This document shows, piece by piece, positions 37,831 through 50,340 of a stretch of DNA of 64,000 nt. The notes under the pieces are model-generated. The model had not been told where the DNA came from. It was given only the letters and a program-made list of their open reading frames with translations, and did no database searches. Positions within the stretch are counted from its first letter, which is position 1. Each line of letters starts with the position of its first letter. This DNA comes from Edolisoma coerulescens (lineage: Eukaryota; Chordata; Aves; Passeriformes; Campephagidae), in assembly GCA_013397115.1 (NCBI GenBank), contig VWZW01005507.1:1209660-1273659 (forward strand). The letters run 5' to 3'. Made by a program: the position numbers and the translations under genes.

Positions 37831-40079
37831 TAGCTTCTGAGGACATGAATGCTTCAGGAACAAGGGTTATTTAAATAACTGAGAGACAACATTTGTTCTT
37901 TGACCATGGTAATAAGTACTGGAACTAGAAGGAATTAAAAGCATATTTCTAATACTTACAAAAAGGGCAGTTTGGTGGGACTTGTAGTGGAGCTACAGCA
38001 TGACAGTCCAGTCTGTGTGCTTATATATTTAGTTTGTATTTTGGATAATGCTGCTTGTAGCTGTGTTGAAGTCACTGGCCAAATGGTTAAGGCAGAGCTG
38101 GCCTATTTATGCTTTCAAGTTGGCTTTTCTAGAAAGAAACTTGAAGTACACCTGCTTGGAATGTAATTTTTATTTAAGGCCAAGATTTTCTGGAGCTGGA
38201 ACCTGATGTCAAGATGATGGGTAACATTTACAAAGAGACTTGGATATCCTCCACAGGATATGCTCCTGGTTGGCAGGTCCCACTCCATGATGTGTGCATC
38301 ACCAGTACAGATGTGCCCTTACTGCTTTCAGTCTGATTTTCAGGCTTTCGGGGCAGGAAAAAAGCTGAATTTTCTGACTTGTGTGCCTGTTGAAGCAAAT
38401 AAAGAAAGTAGCCTGCACTTCCTGAAGTGTTCATTCCTATTCACCAGTCCAAAAACACAGCAGGAGAAGTTCACTTGCTGTCTGGGTGAGCTTGAGGGGG
38501 GTTTTCCCTCCCATCCCAAAACTGAATTCTTATATTGCAGCCACTTTTTTTGGTGTCTAAGGGGGAACTGTTTGGGAGCAAAGTTGTTTCGGGTACCTTT
38601 GTGCAGTGGTGACATTGAGAGACAACAGTGGAAAGGAAATATATATTTTTGCAGTCACAAATTGAATCAAATGGAACCAGGTTTTGTGAGATCTCTGCTG
38701 TGCCCCCAGCAATATGGGCAGAGTCGTGTCCTGTTTTCTTGCTGGGCTTCAGGTTTTGCCTCTTCCAAATAACAAATTTCCCAAATGCTTAATGCAAGGT
38801 CTGTTCCACTCCCAAACGGGATCTGTAAGGCCTAAAGGGAGACATCAGCAAAATGTAATTCCTGTATCAATGCCTTTTTTTAGTGAAAATGTCAGTATCT
38901 CTTCATTCCCCACAGCACTTGTTCTGTTTTGTTGCTGAGCATAAAGAGCTTCTCTGCTTTCTTGTGCTAGTGAAAATATCAAGCCCTTTTTCTAGTCTCT
39001 TGTTGGTGCTGACTTGGTTTTGATTTCAGATGAATTTGCTCTTGTTGGCTTTTCCAACACCACATGCAAAGAAAACCAAAGAAGAAAAAGGCCAGATGTG
39101 TGGATCAGCTGTAATACAAAGCTGCCCAGCCCAGAAATCAGCAGGAAAAATGTATCTGATGGAGCAGCAGCTAATCTGCTCCCCTCCAGCATCCCTCAAA
39201 GAGAGATAAAAGAGCCTGTGGCCTGTCAGGCACTGTTTAAACCCTCCCATGTTTCCCTTCATCCCCACACAAAGCAGCGGTGTGGGCTGTAGCTGCACAC
39301 CTGCAGCTGTGTTCCAGTTCGACCTTTCTTGTTATTCCTGCCAAAAAATAGATCTCGACAATAAATTCAGGAGAAGCTGCTATGGTTCAGAAAACAAGAG
39401 CAGTGTCTCATTTCTCCTTTATTATTTCCACATCTGAGGGGTCAGTGGGAAAGAGGAAGCTGAGCTGAGGTGCGGGTGGAAGTGGAATGGGTAAGATTTA
39501 GCAGCATGCACGGAGGGGCAGGGCAGATGCAACTCAGTTTCCGAGGACTTTTTATGCCTGAACTAAGCATTCTTTTTAATAGGGAAGACATTTCCCCTCA
39601 TAATGTGCTCTGTGGCCATTTTCTTCCTTTCAAACAAGTGCAGTTTATTGAAAAGCTTCCATAACCCTCCTTTTTTTCATTATTAAAATGAAATGGGTGT
39701 CAGTGAGCATCAGTGAGGGCAACTCCATCTCCACCATCAGAGCTGTTCCCAGGTGGCTCCAGCAATGGGTTCAGCTACTAAAGGATGCACCTCCCTTCCC
39801 CTCTGGTGTCCCTGTTTGCTGAATCTTCATTGCTGAGCAAATCCAGCCAAGCTTCCTGCGCTATTTCTTTACCTTCTTGCGGGATCATGCCATTTTTATT
39901 CCTATCACAGCTCCAGCCCTCTAACATCTTTCAAGGGCTATTCCATCTCTGTTTGCTCCCTGAAAGGATCAGTTCTGCCCTTTTTCTTTGTAGTGTTTGC
40001 AACATATGTGTCTAACCTTAAATTTTATCCAAAGCCTGCTGGGTTCAGTTGATGCCATGATGATTTTTTGCCTTTTTTA
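37831..40079. other. Intergenic or intronic DNA, no gene recognised
   Basis: A 170-codon plus-strand frame (38260-38772) overlaps a 91-codon minus-strand frame and shows no recognisable domain. No transposon is recognised. Confidence 0.5.
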
Positions 40080-40509
40080 TGTACCCCTTTTATACCCCTT
40101 TATATAACCTTTTATATAACTTTTATATATCCTTAGTGCTTTTAGCCCACATACTTGTAATTCCCTAAGTCTGATACCCCATGTTCCATTAAGCCAGGAG
40201 ACCAAACATCCTGGAAGCCTCGCTTCTAAGGGTCAGAAAGCACCAGACACCAAAGTCCTCTCTGGAACACATCCTGTAAACTAAGATAGGCCCATCCAGG
40301 GGGGAGATTCCTCAGAATGGGGGGATTGATTCAAGTCTCTCATTGAGGAATCTTTGATAGATATGCTAATTTGCAAGGCCTGTAAGTTGTATATGTGATT
40401 TATCGTGTTTGTACACTCCGGTGTGCATTTCGGCACACTCCACCTGGACAATGTGGTACACCAAAAATCCTAAATAAATACCGAGGTCAAAACTCCTTTC
40501 CCTTTAACA
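40080..40509 (+). mobile_element. Probable solo LTR of an endogenous retrovirus, plus sense
   Basis: The block starts TGTACCCC and ends CTTTAACA, giving TG..CA-type termini, with an AATAAA signal at 40473-40478 about 30 bp before the end. Composition changes sharply from the flanks. There is a GTGTGC...GCACAC stem upstream of the polyadenylation signal (about 40422-40440) and a CTAAATAAATACC segment like that in the LTR at 17501-17980. No target duplication is found at these ends, so the boundaries are approximate. The left edge contains several TTTTATAT-type units (40085-40130). The class is unresolved and no internal genes are present. Confidence 0.55.
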
Positions 40510-43500
40510 GTATCTAACTTTTAATTTTAAGACCAAAAAAAAGGCAACAAGTGAGTCTTTGGCTCACATTCTGAATTGCTTGAATTCCCCCTTTTCCATT
40601 CTCCTAGCTACCTACATCCTATGGATCATTATATCCTGACCATTTCTGCAGAATCTCCTTCCCAAAACACATTCGTTACTTGTGGTTGAACACACGCAGT
40701 AAGTTCCAGGAGTCATGTGAGAAAAACATTAACAAAGCTCCTGCTAATGGAATTTTCTGTCAAACATATATTCAGTTATTCTGTGAACAGGGCTAAGTCC
40801 TGAACACCAGATTGATGCCTGGGAACATCGAATGGTTGCCACTGGCACAGGTTCCCCTTGGATATAAACTAACAGGTGAGAATTGTCTCTATTTTGCAAA
40901 CCTGCAGTGGCCCTGGTTGTTATTATTATGAAGCAAGTCCACCCCACAAGTAACTTTGTTTTCAGAAACAAGTCCCTTTTGCCCTTGTTGCATGTGTGGT
41001 ACTTCAGCCTGAAGTAGAAGTTGGATTCAGACTGATTCTGTTGGTTAAGTAGTCTGGACTGAACCTTTTTTCCCCCTTTGTCATATATACAGCTGTATCT
41101 AGCACTGGGGGGACTGGGTTTGCTGTCCCTGAGCTCCTTTCTCCTGGGTTGAAAACACTTGCTGATTTTGGTTTTCGAGCAGGGGCTCAGCTTGTGCCTC
41201 AGGCTGCTTTCAGGAAGGGTCATATGGATAAATGTGAAATCAGTGAAGGTCTGCATTAGCAACCATCCAGCAATTCAGCACACAAGTGCTCTTGTTTGAG
41301 TCGGCTGGAGAGTTACAGCCGAGTTCAGGGAGGAGAAGAATGAGCTGGCTTATCCCATGGACCGACCCCTTCCTCGGGGAGGGAAGTGTTCACCGAGTAT
41401 TAACATACATGTGTAATTTGAATTAATTTTTCAGTGTAATTTGCAGACTTTGCCACACTCCGTATCTCAACATTTTCAGGAAATCCAGCCTTTTATTCCA
41501 AAATAAAAATGTAGAAAAAACTTCGCCCTTGCCCTCACTTATTTCCACCACCAACCTCCCTCTCAATTTGGGCAAACAAAAACATTCAGGTAAAACTTTC
41601 CCAAATGAGCTTTGTGACTTAGGGGAAAAAATGTAATTACTATGTTCAAGGAAAATAGACATTTTCCTCTAATTAAAAATCCAATTTTCTATGGGGTGAG
41701 GGGAAAGTGAAGTTCAACATCTCTAGTCATGTACTTGAAGTGTGTGGGCAAAATTGTACAGAAGGCAGCTGTGTGAATGAGCAGGCACAGACAGAGAGAT
41801 TGGATTTTTGAGGTTGCACATGCATGGGCTGCTTTCTGCTTTTTAACATCCCTTAGAGATGATATTATTTCACTTTTTCCTCCTTTTATTGTGGAATTTT
41901 CTCCCCTTTCCTTTCCTGGCCGTCTTTAGATAATTCAGAAAAAATGTGAAAAAGGCAAGGAAGGGAAGTGCAGATAAAACTCAATTATTTTTGATTAATT
42001 ATTCAGCTTCTTATTCTATCTGGAAACTTTCAGCAAAGCCTTCTCCTCTCATCCCTGTGATGGAGATCTATATTGGCCACCTGTAGCTATGCTAATCCAG
42101 CACCTTGCTGCCATAACAGTCTGCCTAAAGTGATTTAAAGGAGTGAGTTTGGCTCTGAAATGTCAGAACACAGATTCAGAGTCAGGTGAAGGAGGGAAGT
42201 GCCCACAGGATCCGGGGAATAACCACGGCTTCCCTCCATCCTGCTGTGTGCGCTCATGGTGAAGGCCTCGGCCCGGAGGGAAGAGCAGAGACACAAAGAA
42301 GGTTCTGTGGCTTTCACAGTGGTTGTCCTCTTTCGGGGTGGGTTTTTTCTGTACTGCTTTGAAGGCCTATTTCATGGGACACTTCACAGAATCAATGCAG
42401 CTCATCAGCAAATGGGTGCTATGTGCACCAGGCCTGTGACAGGGCAGACATTTGTTTTCCCTGCACGTCAGGGGCTTTCAGTCCTGCCCCAACACTGGAT
42501 GGGTTGTCCTGCTGCAGATCAGGAGAGGCTTTTGCATAACCTGAATTTTGTGCAGCGAATCAGAGTTTATTCTATAGATTCAGTTGGTGCTTATCTCTGA
42601 TTAGAATCCTGGCAGAATATTTTTTGTTTCTGCCAACATTCAGGCCACAGCTGATTAATAAGCATCAGGTGCTAAAGTTCAGAGATGAAACTCCATCCAT
42701 GCCAAGGCTTAAATTATCTTCTTTTCTATTTATTTTTCCTACACAACTGAATGCATGTAAAAGCCCTGGTAAATGCCCCATTTTAGAATTTGTAGCTAAT
42801 GTTTGTTTAAAATGCTTAAAGTACGAGCTCCCCAGGGTAGGCTTTGCTGTGCAAATTAAACAGCCACCCATTTGATAACCAGTAGTGCATAGAAACTTAA
42901 ATAGGAGCCACTTGCACAGACAGGCTGAGGCGATGCCCAGGTGTCCGTGCCCTGTGTTTGGCAGGAGTTTTGCCTTTTGGAGTCAGCCTCAGGCTTTGCA
43001 GTGTTATGGATCAGCCCCGAGAGATCCCAATGACAAAACACAAAGATGTTCTAGAAGCAGCACTTTGGGGAAGCTCACTCGTTTTGTTTCCCCCTGCCTT
43101 CTGAGTCTTTCTGGGAGAGCTTGCTTCTGTGTTCTCTGCAGCTCTAAGGGATTCATTTTTATACTTACTGTGATTGGAAATCATTAGAGTTCTGAGCAGC
43201 ATGTATCCAGGACATGCCTGCAGCAAGAGGAACAGTGCAAAGAATTGCACTGCTGTATGATCAGGCTGCACGTGCCTCAATGACAGTTGTGTTACCCCAG
43301 CTTGCTGTCACCTGGATGATCAACACATGGATCACTTGGTTGGGTTTTGTTACCTAAATTTCAACTAAATTGTAAATTATTTTTAGTACTTTTTACCTAG
43401 CCTTGTATCTGTACCTTCTCTCCAGTTTTCACTGACTTGAGCATGGGGTAAGCAAAATGAGTATGATACAGCTTTTGCTTCCCCTCTTGTCTGCTTTAAT

Positions 43501-44193
43501 TTCTAATTGCTTGGAGATCCTCTCAGTATGTTTTATTTTGCTGTATTTATTTTTTACGTTGCCTAGTTCAGTAGCAGTGTGATATCACTTAGAACCTCTA
43601 GGAACTGCTGTAATATAAATATCAGTAAACAGAAACGTGGAAAAAGAAGAAAACTGGCCTAGAAATGGGCCCAGGCTGGAATTTGAAACTCATGTGGTTC
43701 CTGTGGTTTGCTGTCATCTAGGGAAGTGACCATGATGTTCTGTTGGCCCAGCTCTTGGGTCAGATCTGCTTTAGACTTTTGTGTGTGATAAATGTGATGG
43801 TTTCTTTTCTCAAATACTTTTTTAGTGCTCTAGAACAGATAGGGATACCAACTAAACACCTCTCACTGGCAGAGTTAGCTTGCACAGGGAACTGATATGT
43901 TATTTTGCTGTTTAACTTTTCTTCTCTGGGAGGATTTATTTCTGTTGTGTTCTTGGCAGTGCTTTTTATTACTGACTTCTCCTAAATGTCGATAGTGTTG
44001 CCTAACTTTATCTTAAGGAAACCAGACCTAGGTAGTACACAGTTAAGGGACTGCATCCTAATTAATGGACAAATCAGTTCACACTAACCTGGTCTCAGCC
44101 AGGTTTAAATATTTGTTTCAAATGGCTTATCAAAGATTAAATAACAGGGTACTAACAGGCTAAAGAGTGAAGTCTGCATAGCCCTGAACTTTA
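40510..44193. other. Intergenic or intronic DNA, no gene recognised
   Basis: A 172-codon minus-strand frame (40744-41262) lacks any recognised domain. Slightly CpG-richer patches occur near 41280-41400 and 42190-42280. No transposon is recognised. Confidence 0.5.
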
Positions 44194-44265
44194 GTCCTCT
44201 GTTTCTGTCACTCAGCAACATTGCTCTGTCTGAAAATGAGGATAACATTGCTCTGCCTACAGAGC
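44194..44265 (+). repeat. Possible MIR-like SINE fragment
   Basis: CCTCTGTTTCTGTCACTCAG, then CTGTCTGAAAATGAGGATAACA, then CTGCCTACAGAG follows the central MIR order (CCTCTCTGTGCCTCAG - CATCTGTAAAATGGGGATAATA - CTACCTCATAGG). It is diverged and identified by eye only. Confidence 0.3.
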
Positions 44266-47200
44266 AAAGTACTAGAAATGGGGTTTTCAGTCACCATTTT
44301 TTAGTATGTCTGTGTATAGAAAGCCAGCAGGGAAAATTCTGCCCACGTTTACACATATGCAGCCCAAGTTTGCAGTTAACTGAGCGCAAAATGCTGTCCT
44401 GAGTACACAAATGTATTAGAAAACATGTGTGCTTTATAAGGATTGTACTACTGGTTTTCAGCATGGTTTTATTTAATGAAAGTTAACATGATCTATGGTA
44501 ATTATTTGTGCAGTTATGAGGCTTTGTTGACGTAAGCATGCAGTCATGAACCCGCTTCTAGCACATGGTTTTAATTTTTGCTTTGTTACTTTCACGATTT
44601 GACACTCTTAGCCAAATAAAATATTTTTTGAGAATTGATTAATGAACATTCCCTGATTTATAACAAGACTGATTTATAGAGCATTAATAAAGAATAACAA
44701 AGTTTACCCTAAGATGACTTAGGCTCTCATTTCTGTTAGCTTACTAATGGGGCAGGTGGTAGAAGATAGCAAAAACATTGTCATGAAAAAGGCACGGCAA
44801 AATTCCACATTTGTTCCACAGGAATCTGGGAATGGCAAAACTCTTTCTATGTTTGCTCATATTGGTGCAGTCCTGCCTTTCAGGTGGCTGCAGCAGGCCT
44901 GGAGTAATCTGCTGTGGAAGCAGCAGTTCTCAGTCTTTCAGTACTGTTTTCTAGCCTAATAACATAGGTGGCTTGTGGTGGAAGGGAACTGAACTCAGTG
45001 ATCTTATGAGCTGCCACCTTTGCAAAGTGGCTGTGCTGATGTCTGCACGTGTGGCTTCACCCAGACGTGGAGAATTGGGCAAAATGAGACACCTCATGGT
45101 CTTCAGAAAATCAATGCATTCTGCATCTGGCAGCGCAGCAGGACGAGTAAAAGGCTGACAGCTTTCTGGCATGCTCCCTCTGCAGACATGGCGTTTGTGG
45201 AAATGTAATTACATTTCATAAAAGAAAAAGGAATTACAACAGAATGGAAAAGAAACACCAACTTGGTTGACACAAATAAATTATCCTATAAGAATAATAA
45301 CCATGTTACTATCAATTATGTGATAATTCACATAACTGTAGTTCTGCTACCTGAGCATCTTGTCAACTTAACTATGTAAAAATCCCTGATTGTGTTCTAT
45401 TTCTTCCTGCAGCAATCAAGATTTTGCTTGAGTTTTTGTATGTGGAGCCTGTGCCAGGGGACCAGCTTTGTTTGCCTTGCGGGTTTAGTGAACTGCGATA
45501 GTGTGACCTTCCCCCATTGCCTTTTGATTGATTGATCAAGACCAATACTTGATTTCAGCTGCAAATCAGTTTTCTGTTGGCTCAGGGCTAAAAAATTATC
45601 CAAGTATCCCATGGCTCAGGCTCTTCCCCAGTTTTCTCATGGCCAACAAGGAAGATCCAGCCATGAGCTGTTTCTTCAGGGCAGCAGGTGGTTTCTCCAA
45701 GCTAAGCTGGACCATCCACAGCCCATCTGTGGGAACAGGGATCCATTCTATGGCTCAGTACTTGAGTGCCAGCAGAATATCCACTTCCATGGTGAAGTGT
45801 ATTCCTTAACACTGGTTTTCAAGCTTCCCTCTGTTCCTAAGGAGGGATTATTCCACTAAAGCTGTTGGTGTAGTCTGGTCTCCTGTAGTAGCATAACTCT
45901 CAGGTGTTAGCCTGGTTCTGTGCCATCAGGATCTTGGATTACTGTGATTTCTGGCTTTTCCATATAAACCTTTGGAGGTGGAAAATCAAATGTCAGGGAG
46001 AAATGGAGAGATGAAAGAGGATACACGTTTGGATCTTTGCCAGAAGGCTTATATCTGAATACAGGTGTAAATCAAAGCCACAAAGCCCCTGTGTAGGTTC
46101 TGACTGCTCAGAAGGGTTAATAGCGATGTGGGGAGGGGCTGCTTTCAGGAACTGGATCTTGACATGGCTTTGCACTGGGACTCATTAGACAGCAGCCATG
46201 TCTTTCCAGAGCCCTGATAGCTCAGAGAAGTAACCCAGGCTGGCTGCTGACCCTGGAGCCCCAAGAGCTTCTGTTTCCCAGCAGAAGCAGCTGAGCCCCA
46301 TGGCTGTGTTACCCAAGCCCCATAGCATTGTACGGGGGTGTAGCTCCAGTGCTGGTGTCCAAGGATTTGTAGCAGTGCTTGATGTAACAAGGATTACAAT
46401 TGTCAGCATAGCAGAACACCTACTTTTCATGTTGAATTGCACAACTTTGCTATAAGGGGCTATTGTCCCCTTACACATGTTGCCTTGCTCTCTCTGGCAT
46501 TAAATTCTCTGAGCAGCAGTGGAATAATAAACTTCTGTGTGTGTATTCTGCATTAGTCCCTATTCAAGGCTTAAGACATAGCCTGGAAGTAAGCCAAAAA
46601 CAATGTGAATTAGTGGATCTGGGTGATGTTCAGTTTTTGTGGTTTGGGTTTTTTTCCTTTTTTTTTTTTAATAGCTACCCCAAAGAGCTCCTTGCTCAAA
46701 TTTGGGGATGGTATCTCCTGTTTGAGTTGGTCTGTTTGGCATAATTGGCATGTGAGTACGTGCTTAGAGAGGTTGTAAACGCTGTAGAGCTAAGAGAAGA
46801 ATAGAGACACAAGGTGCTAACAGATTTCAGGAATAATGCTTGGGAAAACAGAGTTCAGCTTGACCTACTTCTCATTAGCTTTAGTCTTCAAAAGCAAAAA
46901 CAAAAGACTCAATTATTGTTTAATTTTCTGGAGCGCTTAAAAAAGCTCTTAAAGCTTTCCATCTGAAATAGAGACCAGGAAAAAATGCCTGAAAACCTGA
47001 CAGTGGGGTAAAGAAAACAAGCATAAGATGATCATTAGTCAGAACAAGTTAAATAAATTAAAGAAAAACAGCCAGAAAATAAAATTAAGAAATACTGCGT
47101 CATCAATTTTCCTAATAGTAGTTGCAGTCCACATTAAGGAGTATCACACTGAAGTAATTTTCCCTTGCTGTTTGATACCAGTGGAGCAATAACATACTAA

Positions 47201-49799
47201 AACCATGATTCTATTATTAAAAAAATATGATTGCAGATTTAAAATACTACGTGGTTGTCTTCTCAAGGTGTTACCAGAGAATGGTCACTGGAAATATCAG
47301 ACTTTTTGGATGGGAAACATTTCAAAGTTGCTTGGTATTCCTGCCAGAAGTCACTGCCCTGAGCACCCTGTCTGCTGCCACTGGGACCTCAGCTTCTTTA
47401 GAAATGAAAATAGTGCATCTGCTAGCCACAGACAGGCTTATCACCTCACTAAAAGTGCAAAAAATTTATTAGAAAACTGTAGAAAAGTGTCCAGGTTGCT
47501 CATTTAATTTGTTGCACCACGAAAATACTCCTGGTGACTTATATACAATGGTATAGGAAAGATTAGAAATGTGATGGGGCCTTTGCTGATGCAGTAATTT
47601 TTGAGTGAATGGAATGGACATACCAAGGGAGTCAATAACAGCTGAGAAACCTTAAGTAGGTTGTTTTCAGTGCTGTGTTACATCTCCCCCAAAGGCAGAG
47701 TTGATCCAAGGGTAGTGGAATGGCCAAGAAAGTTCTGAGTCAGCAGGGCTCTGAATGGCTGTTGTGTCAGACAGTCCCAACCATATGAAAGCACTTAGAC
47801 AAATATGCAGTTGTTAGCACATGAAGACATTTGATAAGAAAGATAAATTTCTTTATATGCTATGCTGAGGCCTCAGGAGATCCCAAACCCATGTTTTACT
47901 GAAATGGTGTTACTTCAGTGTTGTATTTGGGTTACATCTCTTCAGCCTTTCCTACCTGAGCATGTCCCTGGCAAACCTGACTTGTGCAGGATTGAAAAAG
48001 GCATTTCCAGGTGTGCCCAAGCCAAGTGCTGGCAGCACATGTCCTGGACAGGAGGGCAGTAAAGCTGGGGGCTGCAGCCTGGTGTAGTTCCTTCCAGTGA
48101 GCTGTCCTGAAGCATCTCCAGTAACGACTGGCAAGGTGAGCTGCCATGGAGGCAGGCATTGATAAGGATGAGCAGGCAGCTGAGAGAGACTTTCTGTCCT
48201 CTTTCAGAGAGTTCAGGATGCACAGAGGAATTTTTAGTGCCCAGCACTGATCCTGGGGAGCAATGGTATGAGTGTGATCCAGAATTACAACCACTAGTAA
48301 AATGGAGGAGGAAGAAGGAGGATTGACAAGGAAAAACAGGAAAGGAGGGGTTACTAGGAGAGAAAAGGAAGAAATTGAGAGAAATGAATTAACTGACAGA
48401 CACACTCCAGGGGCCTGCAGGGAGACAGTAGGTGGGTGCTGTCTTTCTGCTCTGCATGGTCAGAGTGGTGGTGTCCAGCTCAGTGCTGGCCTCTGCCTAC
48501 CCCCATGTTACAAACAGTGCTTACAGCAGCTGTCTCTGAGTGTATGTATTTATATACATCACTGAAATCCACTTCATTTTCCTCCCTTTTCTTTTACTAC
48601 TGAAGCTGGATGCAGACGTGCAGAGCTGGGTGAGAACCAGCTCTCAAGCGTGGACAGTTCTTCCCCCTTTCAGTCATTGTGGTGCCACATGGCACAGGGA
48701 CAGTGGGAAGCACAGACAGGGCAAGTGCAGGACAGAGATCCCTGCAGTTCTGGAGTAGGGACCTCAGCATTCCAAATGCTCTCTGGACGTTGTGCAGTTC
48801 TCTTGACACTTCCACAGGCGGGGGATATCAGGCATTCCAGTTTGCTGAGGGAGAAACTCAGACAACCTGTCCTGTAAGTGAAGGTCCCAGGGACAGCCAG
48901 CGCTGTGTTGAACAAAAACCTGTTCCTCAATCAATGTCCAACCACTGACCATTGCTTTCTGCTGAAGGCCAGGTTTGGTGAGTGAGCTGTGATCTTCCAG
49001 GTGTCATTTCGTGTATCCCCATCCTTAACCTGTTTCCCACTCCTGGGTAATGCTGTTCCTTGGCTATTGGCATGGAGCACTGAAGACATCCGGTGGCTGC
49101 TTGGGCTAATGGCAGGTGAGTGAGGAGGCCTCGCTGAGGTTTTTCGTAGCCAAAGGTGCTGCGCCACATCAAGTTAAAGTCTTGTGTTGCAGTCACCCAC
49201 CGAGGCTGGGAGAACACACCTCCCACGTACAACTCTGTGTCCTGCTCCATGGGGAAGGGGTTACCAAGCTGCCCCTGCCTCCCTCCTTCCTGTGTTCCTG
49301 AATTTACTCATCTACAAAGGGAGCTGGGTAAGAAATGTCAGGGTTACTATATTTTTAATCCTTTCCCCGATGGCTCTTAAGCAACAGCTCATGAGGGTTT
49401 CATCTTGAAAGCTGGTAACCAGTGGACCAGATGCTCTGGTCTTTCCCTCTGGGACTCACAGCTACAAGTGCTACCAGTGACCTTTGAGGACTCTCTAAAA
49501 AAAACCAAACCGTGCGCTGCTTTCCCATAGAGTGTCACTGTGGAAACTACAGTCTTCCTTTGTGCTTCATTCATCTTCAATTTGGCCAGCCCTGCCACTG
49601 ATATATGGACAAATGAGGAAGCAGCACAAGAGAAAAGAATACTTGACAGAGGAGACCGGCAAATAAAAACTGTTGTGTTGTGCTGTCAAGCTCAAGTGTG
49701 AATAGTGCTGCACCTGGAGAGCGCGGACAAAGGGGCTGCATTCATGCCCAGTCCCTCGTGTGTGGGAAGCCAGCAAGACCTAAAGGAGCTGCCGTGTCA
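44266..49799. other. Intergenic or intronic DNA; stop-poor stretch near 48-49.4 kb
   Basis: No gene is recognised. AT-rich unique sequence at 44440-44720 could be conserved. An 18-bp perfect palindrome lies at 45200-45217. From about 47.9 to 49.4 kb several frames on both strands are open together (for example minus 47932-48405, 157 codons). This reflects a low density of stop-forming words and not a coding frame, since no single frame stands out. Confidence 0.5.
45200..45217. repeat. 18-bp perfect palindrome with TAATTA core
   Basis: GAAATGTAATTACATTTC is its own reverse complement. The central TAATTA is the common homeodomain core, so it could bind a homeodomain dimer. No function is shown. 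Confidence 0.85.
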
Positions 49800-50340
49800 A
49801 GAGCGTGATTCAGGAGACCTTCCTTGTTTGGGATTAATCATATAAAAGGGAGGCATGAGTAAAAATATCCTGTTCACAGGAATATCCTGCAGGCTGGGTG
49901 TATGTATTGATCTTTGCTGCGCAGTGCTGCGGAGGGCTCCGAGACATCTGGGAGATGAATCATCCCCAGCCAGAACTGGAGCAATTAGCTACATTTAGAC
50001 CAGCAAAAGGCCTTGAAAGGTGTCTAATTGAGTGGCTTGCAACTGCGCCAGGAAACAATGTGGATTTGACAAGAATCCCACAATTAATTTCTCTGTTGAC
50101 CTAGTGGGACACCATTTGCTCATGTGGACAGATTATCCTAGATAACTAATTCAATTCTTACAGCATCCACTGCAGACATAAATGTTTTGTTAACTAGGAG
50201 CAAAGTAAAGGAGGTAGTTAATGGCAAGTCTTTCTTGCAGCCCATTATTAAATCTGTGACCATTTAAACATAAAACAGGGGGTCTTGGCAAGGTCAAGGC
50301 CACACATTTCTTGGGAGCATGAAGTTCAAAATTCTGCCGT
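49800..50340. promoter_or_regulatory. Candidate conserved non-coding element
   Basis: Unique, moderately AT-rich sequence. It keeps a CpG group near 49920-49945 and contains a bicoid/OTX-type GGATTAATC (49831-49839), several CAATTAA/CTAATT words, and an ERR/SF1-type AAGGTCA (50290-50296). No repeats are recognised. Motif density is suggestive, but such motifs are also common by chance. An alignment is needed. Confidence 0.3.
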
